Shown: one piece after another, positions 59,774 to 64,000 of the stretch
Numbering within the stretch: the stretch's first letter is position 1
Layout: every line of letters starts with the position of its first letter
DNA from: Panagrolaimus kolymaensis
Lineage: Eukaryota > Nematoda > Chromadorea > Rhabditida > Panagrolaimidae
Assembly (NCBI GenBank): GCA_028622995.1
Contig: JAJQJQ010000038.1
Location: forward strand, 1,426,001-1,490,000
Length of the DNA stretch: 64,000 nucleotides
Direction: 5' to 3'
Notes under the pieces: model-generated
What the model saw: only the letters and a program-made list of their open reading frames with translations
Told to the model about the DNA's origin: nothing
Databases searched by the model: none
Position numbers and translations under genes: made by a program

Positions 59774-61726
59774 ATGGACATTTTTTGGAAGCAATTTAAA
59801 AGACAGGTAATTAATTAATTATATTAATACTAAAAGTACTAAGGTTAAATTTATTTTTAAGTCAATAACAAGGTTGATCTCATTTTTTCTTTCAAGCCTT
59901 CTTCTCAGATATGTTTCACTCAGCCTTATCGGATTGATAAATATTCGGTATGTCTTTAAAATAGAATTATTTTAACCTCAAACAATCAATTTAGAATGAT
60001 GCTATTATATTCAACAATCAAATATTTTGCTTGTGAGCCATATCGAAAACTTTGCACTTCTTCTGATTTAGATTTAAAGGAATCGAAGAATTATATTAAT
60101 TTTATGTAAAAATTTATATATTCTCTAACACCTTTTTTTTGCATTCTTTATCTTTCAGTAAACCATATGCATTTATCCTCACTATATCTTGCTCATCAAT
60201 ATGGTATTTAGTTGGTTGCCATGAAGTTGAATACAATTCAAAGTATCCATTGCTTATTTTGGTTTATGCTGCTTCTGCTTTGATGGAAGTTGTAGTTGAG
60301 CCTGCCATTATTTACACATTCAAAACCAAACAAACTGACTTTATTTTATATTCAAAATGCATTTTAGCAACTTTTCAAAAAGGCATTGTCCTTGCTATCG
60401 TTCTTTTGAGTGATGTTGATCATGTATATGCTTTTTGTGTTGCTCAAGTAAGGAATTTAAGAAAATCTTTCCCAAACGCATTTTAAATTTTTAGTTTCTG
60501 GCGTCATTGACTTTTACTGGAATATATTTATTAAAATGGAAAAATATCGATCCTTTGAATCATTACAAAACAATTATGCCGGAGGAAAAGCAACTTTTGT
60601 GGCCGCTAATTTGGCATTCCATTATTCAGCATATCGTAAATGAGAGTACCAGATTTATTATGCTTTTTACAAATGGCTTATCTTTTGAACTACAAGGCAA
60701 GTTTTTTGATTTTTCTTACCAACCATAGCAACCGTATCTTTTACGATATTAGCACTTTTCGCTTGCTATTGTTAAAAAAATTACAAATTTAATTAAATTA
60801 CAGGTGTTTATGATACTGTTGTACAAGTTGGTAGTATCGTAAATAAAGTTATTTTTTTACCATTAAAAGATGCAATCTACATTTATTTTACATCAAAATT
60901 GGAAAAAAATGGTATTTCTAGCTGTGATCCATCAATAAAAAGAAAAATGATTAAAACTGTTTTTATTTTTCTTAAAATTATTATTAATTTGAGTTTTGTT
61001 TTTATTGCCTTCGTTACACCATATTCATTTTTGCTTATTCGAGTTTATGGTGGACCCGAAATAATTCGAAATGATGGACAACAAATGCTTAAAGTTTATT
61101 TTATTTTTACAATTTTATTTTCGTCCGTAAATAAAATAACTGAAAGCTTTGTTATTTTTGCTACAAAGGATGCTAACGATGTAATTAATTTTGATTTTCT
61201 TTCTTTTAGAATAAATTTTTTTTAGATTAATTCGCGTTATCTATTTTTATGCAAATATATTTTTGCGTTGTATGCTTTAAGCATCATTCTTTTTTTCAAT
61301 TTTGGAATTTATGGATTAATAGCAGCGAATTGCATTAATTTAATTGTTAATATTTTTTACAAGTTAGATTTTAAATTAAAAAAGTTTCAACGCTACAGTA
61401 TACATTTTTTCAGTGGCCATTACATATCAAAATTTTGCAACGTTTCCGCCAAATATTTTTTGTCTTTTTTACCAACATTAAAATTGGCTTCAATGCTATT
61501 TGGAAGCACTTTGGTTATTTCGATCTCAGCAATAGTATGCATTTTTTTATTTTAGCAGCCATTAAAAATGCTTTTTGTCTTTCAGATTTTTGGATCTCCC
61601 GATTTTGATCTCATGTTTTCTCTTGCAAATATTTCAGTCGGAGGTGTACTTTTCCTTGGAGTTATGAATTATCTACATCAAACTGAACATTTGTTTAAAC
61701 CTTTTTTGCTCAAAAATGAAGATTAA
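59774..61726 (+). CDS. RFT1: RFT1 homologue, multi-pass ER protein of the N-glycan pathway
   Basis: ER multi-pass protein linked to the lumenal availability of dolichol-linked Man5GlcNAc2. Start MDIFWKQFKRQ at 59774 joins in phase to SITRLISFFLSSLLLRYVSL at 59862, which matches the RFT1 first helix. Internal signatures: LVYAASALMEVVVEPAIIY, NESTRFIMLFTNGLSFELQG, VYDTVVQVGSIVNKVIFLPL (the family GVYSVVNNLGSLVARLIFQP region), and the C-terminus FGSPDFDLMFSLANISVGG to NYLHQTEHLFKPFLLKNED. About eight exons. The intron 60697-60803 has a clear GC donor (CAAG|GCAAGT). Length close to the usual ~540 residues. Confidence 0.9.
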
Positions 61727-61866
61727 TTTAATTGTTTTTAAAATAAACCTTTCTCACTTTAATTTGCTCTAATAATAAATAATAAAAATGTTTGTAAGTA
61801 CGTAATCTTGCCCTCTACGATTTTTGAAAGTTTTTTTATCGATAAGAAAAATGCAAAAGTTTTAAG

Positions 61867-62058
61867 ATGGATAACCGCTTAAATTTTGAAGGATATTTCA
61901 ATAAATTCCCAAGAGACTTTGTCATATGGAAAAAAGATGCAAAATATACATCAACGTTTTTTTCCTTACCTTTAGCTCAAAAAAAGCATTTATCTCTGGA
62001 TGGATTCTTGCAGATGTTCGTTCAAGTTGCATTAAAAGGATTAGAAAAAATAAAATAA
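61867..62058 (+). CDS. Possible small gene, 63 residues, downstream of RFT1
   Basis: Uninterrupted frame MDNRLNFEGYFNKFPRDF to VALKGLEKIK, balanced in composition unlike the Phe/Lys-rich noise frames. It starts 141 bp after the RFT1 stop and is preceded by TTTTAAG two bases or fewer from the ATG, which could be an SL acceptor of a downstream operon gene. No domain recognised. Could also be part of an unidentified gene. Confidence 0.35.
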   Translation: MDNRLNFEGYFNKFPRDFVIWKKDAKYTSTFFSLPLAQKKHLSLDGFLQMFVQVALKGLEKIK

Positions 62059-62474
62059 ATTTATAAAAAAATTGTTGTACCCATTTACCAAATAAAAAAG
62101 TGTGTCAGTTGTCGGACAAACGAAAAAATTGAATTTTATTTTTGTGTGGGCTTAGAAATGCCTTTTGGAGCCTTTTTTTCTTCCCCTTTCCTTTTTTTGG
62201 TTGTCGTTGTCTTAGACTCCCTCGAATCGAAGCAAACAAAGTAGCCCTATGGCAAAAGGCATTCATGTTTCTTTAAGAAATTTTTTTTTCGGCAAGGGAG
62301 TGTTTTTGAAGAAAAAGTGACAAGAAAAGACCCAAAAAAGGATAGAAAAGAGAAAACCAGAAAGTCAGTCACTTGCTTTTCTTCTTTATTGTTTTTAAAA
62401 AAACTGTCGTCTTTTTTCTGGGATGATTATTTTATATTTTTATGCAAATTTTTAAGCAATAAACAACTAAGAAA
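62059..62474. other. Upstream region of the GABA-B receptor gene
   Basis: 416 bp, AT-rich, no gene. Likely promoter/leader. Confidence 0.45.
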
Positions 62475-64000
62475 ATGGTATTCCTTTATTGGTTTTTGAC
62501 TTTCGTATTTTCATTATTTTATTTATCATCGATTATGGTGGATGCTTTACATTGCCATAGCACTGAAGCTGCTCCAAGAACTCAAAAACTTTCATTGGGT
62601 GTTTTGCTGCCTGACACACATCGAAAGTTACTTGAACCTTATATTAAATTAGCTCTTTATCATGTTCATACAACACCGAATATTCTTCCAAATTATTGTA
62701 TTGATTTAATTTTTAAAGATACTCAGGTGCATTTTTTTATTGCCATTTTTCACTTTTTAAAGTTACAATTTTTTTTTAATTGTTTTTAGTGTAAAACTTC
62801 TCTTGGAATGAAATCATTATTTGATTTGATGAGCCTCGCTCAACGCCCATTTGCACTTTTTGGAGATGTTTGTACAAATGTTAATGAACCCGTGGCAATG
62901 GCATCAAAATATTGGGATATTTTGCATCTTTCATACGCAGAAACCCATGCAAAATTTTCAAGTGCCGATGCAAAAGATCAATATCCAACCTTTTTTCGAA
63001 TGATACCTGGAGATCGAAATTTAATTGCAGCAAGATGTCAATTATTATTAAGTTATAATTGGACTCGAGTCGGAACAATTAAACAAAGCGATGATCCGCG
63101 ATATGCTTTAGTGAGATTTAACTTATTTAAAAAAAATTAATTAACGATAGAGAAAAAACGCATTTTTAGCCACATGAAAAACTTACAACCACTTTGGAAA
63201 ATGTTTATAATATTAGGGTCATTTATACAGCTGGTATAAGTTCAGATCAAGAACATAATATTGGTTATGAACTTGATGAACTCAAAGTTAGTTCTTTGCA
63301 AAACAAATCCTTTTTATTTAAATCTTAAAAATAAATAGTTTCTAAAAAATTTTTAGAGACGCGATGCACGAATAATCATCGCTGATTTTTCCCCTGATTT
63401 AGCAGTAAAAACTTTTTGTGAAGCATATCAACGAGAAATGTATGGTTTAAATTATGTTTGGATTTTGCATGGATATCATCAAAATAATTGGTGGAAATAT
63501 ACTGAAAGTACAAATTGTAGCGAAGAAGAAATAGAAAAAGTTTTACAAGGTCATTTTGCTTTGGCTTTTGCTCCACAAAGGCCTGATTCAAATAAAGCAA
63601 TTACTTCCAATAAGGTAATTTTTGAAATTTTAATGCTTTTTTGATATCTAAATTATTTATTTTTAGACTGTAAAAGAAATTAAAGAAGAACTTAAAGCAC
63701 TTTGTGATCGACGTAGGTGTCAATATGATGCATATAGCGCTTATGCATACGATGGAATTTGGACTCTTGCCCTCGCTCTTAATACCACTTTGCAAACGGT
63801 TAAAGATGTTTCACCTGATTTAACTTCATCAAAATTATTAAAAGCTTTAAGTCAAACTTCATTTGAAGGAGTCACAGGAACAGTAAAATTTGAAAATAAT
63901 GAAAGGCTTGGAATTGCTTTTATTGAACAATGGTGGAATGGAAGCTACCATAATATTGGATATTATGATAATGCCAATAATAAATATACCATTGATGAAC
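62475..64000 (+). CDS. gbb-1: Metabotropic GABA-B receptor subunit 1 (N-terminal part)
   Basis: 5' part of a class C GPCR, cut by the window edge. Start MVFLYWFLTFVFS gives a signal peptide. The extracellular Venus-flytrap domain follows: GVLLPDTHRKLLEPYIKLAL, CTNVNEPVAMASKYWDILHL, FFRMIPGDRNLIAARCQLL, WTRVGTI. The late motifs NNWWKYTESTNCSEEEIEKV, YSAYAYDGIWTLALALNTT, FEGVTGTVKFENNERLGIA and FIEQWWNGSYHNIGYYD align better with GABBR1 than GABBR2. Five exons seen, all with short introns. The seven-pass region must lie beyond 64000. Confidence 0.88.

Noticed and set aside
62475..64000. Receptor guanylate cyclase as alternative for the last gene
   Set aside because: The late extracellular motifs (AYDGIWTLALALN, FEGVTGTVKF) fit GABA-B receptors specifically.
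1..64000. tRNA, rRNA or CRISPR array
   Set aside because: No cloverleaf-like GC-rich 72-75 nt segments with TTCGA loops, no rRNA core sequence, and no regularly spaced direct repeats were seen.

Overview
The window looks like nuclear DNA of a nematode. It is AT-rich and carries about twenty protein genes split by short introns (mostly 45-70 bp) with TTTTAG/TTTCAG acceptors. Several acceptors lie directly on a start codon, as expected for trans-splicing. Gene content agrees: an EGL-38/PAX-2 type Pax gene without homeodomain, a small seven-pass chemoreceptor, a secreted double C-type lectin, an F-box-like family member and a synaptojanin. I cannot fix the species; a clade IV nematode is only a guess.

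Layout. 55-3123 (-) XPC/Rad4; 3790-6138 (-) AMSH/STAMBP-like protein whose JAMM zinc site is destroyed; 7807-13220 an apparently complete DNA transposon with ~550 bp terminal inverted repeats, a ~930-residue transposase gene (-) and a 167-residue unknown gene (+); 13393-14565 (+) quinone-oxidoreductase-like MDR enzyme; 15371-17554 (-) LRR membrane receptor; 18941-23155 (-) cohesin SMC1; 25927-27391 (-) Pax2/5/8-type factor; 28315-29539 (+) SLC35-like transporter; 29786-33790 (-) synaptojanin; 34192-35912 (+) germ-cell-less (GMCL1) protein; 36591-38739 (+) chemoreceptor with a TMIE gene (37001-37429, -) nested in an intron; 39085-40433 (+) LIN-54; 41702-45052 (+) AASS (lysine degradation); 45250-50935 (-) very long repeat protein with a C-terminal propeller-like region; 51949-52993 (-) SGT-like TPR protein with a duplicated TPR block; 53550-54503 (+) two-domain C-type lectin; 54838-57728 (+) F-box-like family gene with a frameshifting 10-bp duplication; 58309-59132 (-) SAR1 GTPase; 59774-61726 (+) RFT1; 61867-62058 (+) possible small gene; 62475-end (+) GABA-B receptor subunit 1, truncated by the window.

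Most genes are unrelated housekeeping or neuronal genes, so no operon-like pathway is evident. Divergent pairs with short shared upstream regions are synaptojanin/GMCL1 (401 bp) and SAR1/RFT1 (641 bp). The spaces between genes are low-complexity, full of A/T and purine/pyrimidine runs, and I see no tRNA, rRNA or CRISPR array. The most unusual things are the catalytically dead AMSH, the complete two-gene transposon, the long IPI-repeat protein, the nested TMIE gene and the duplicated SGT.
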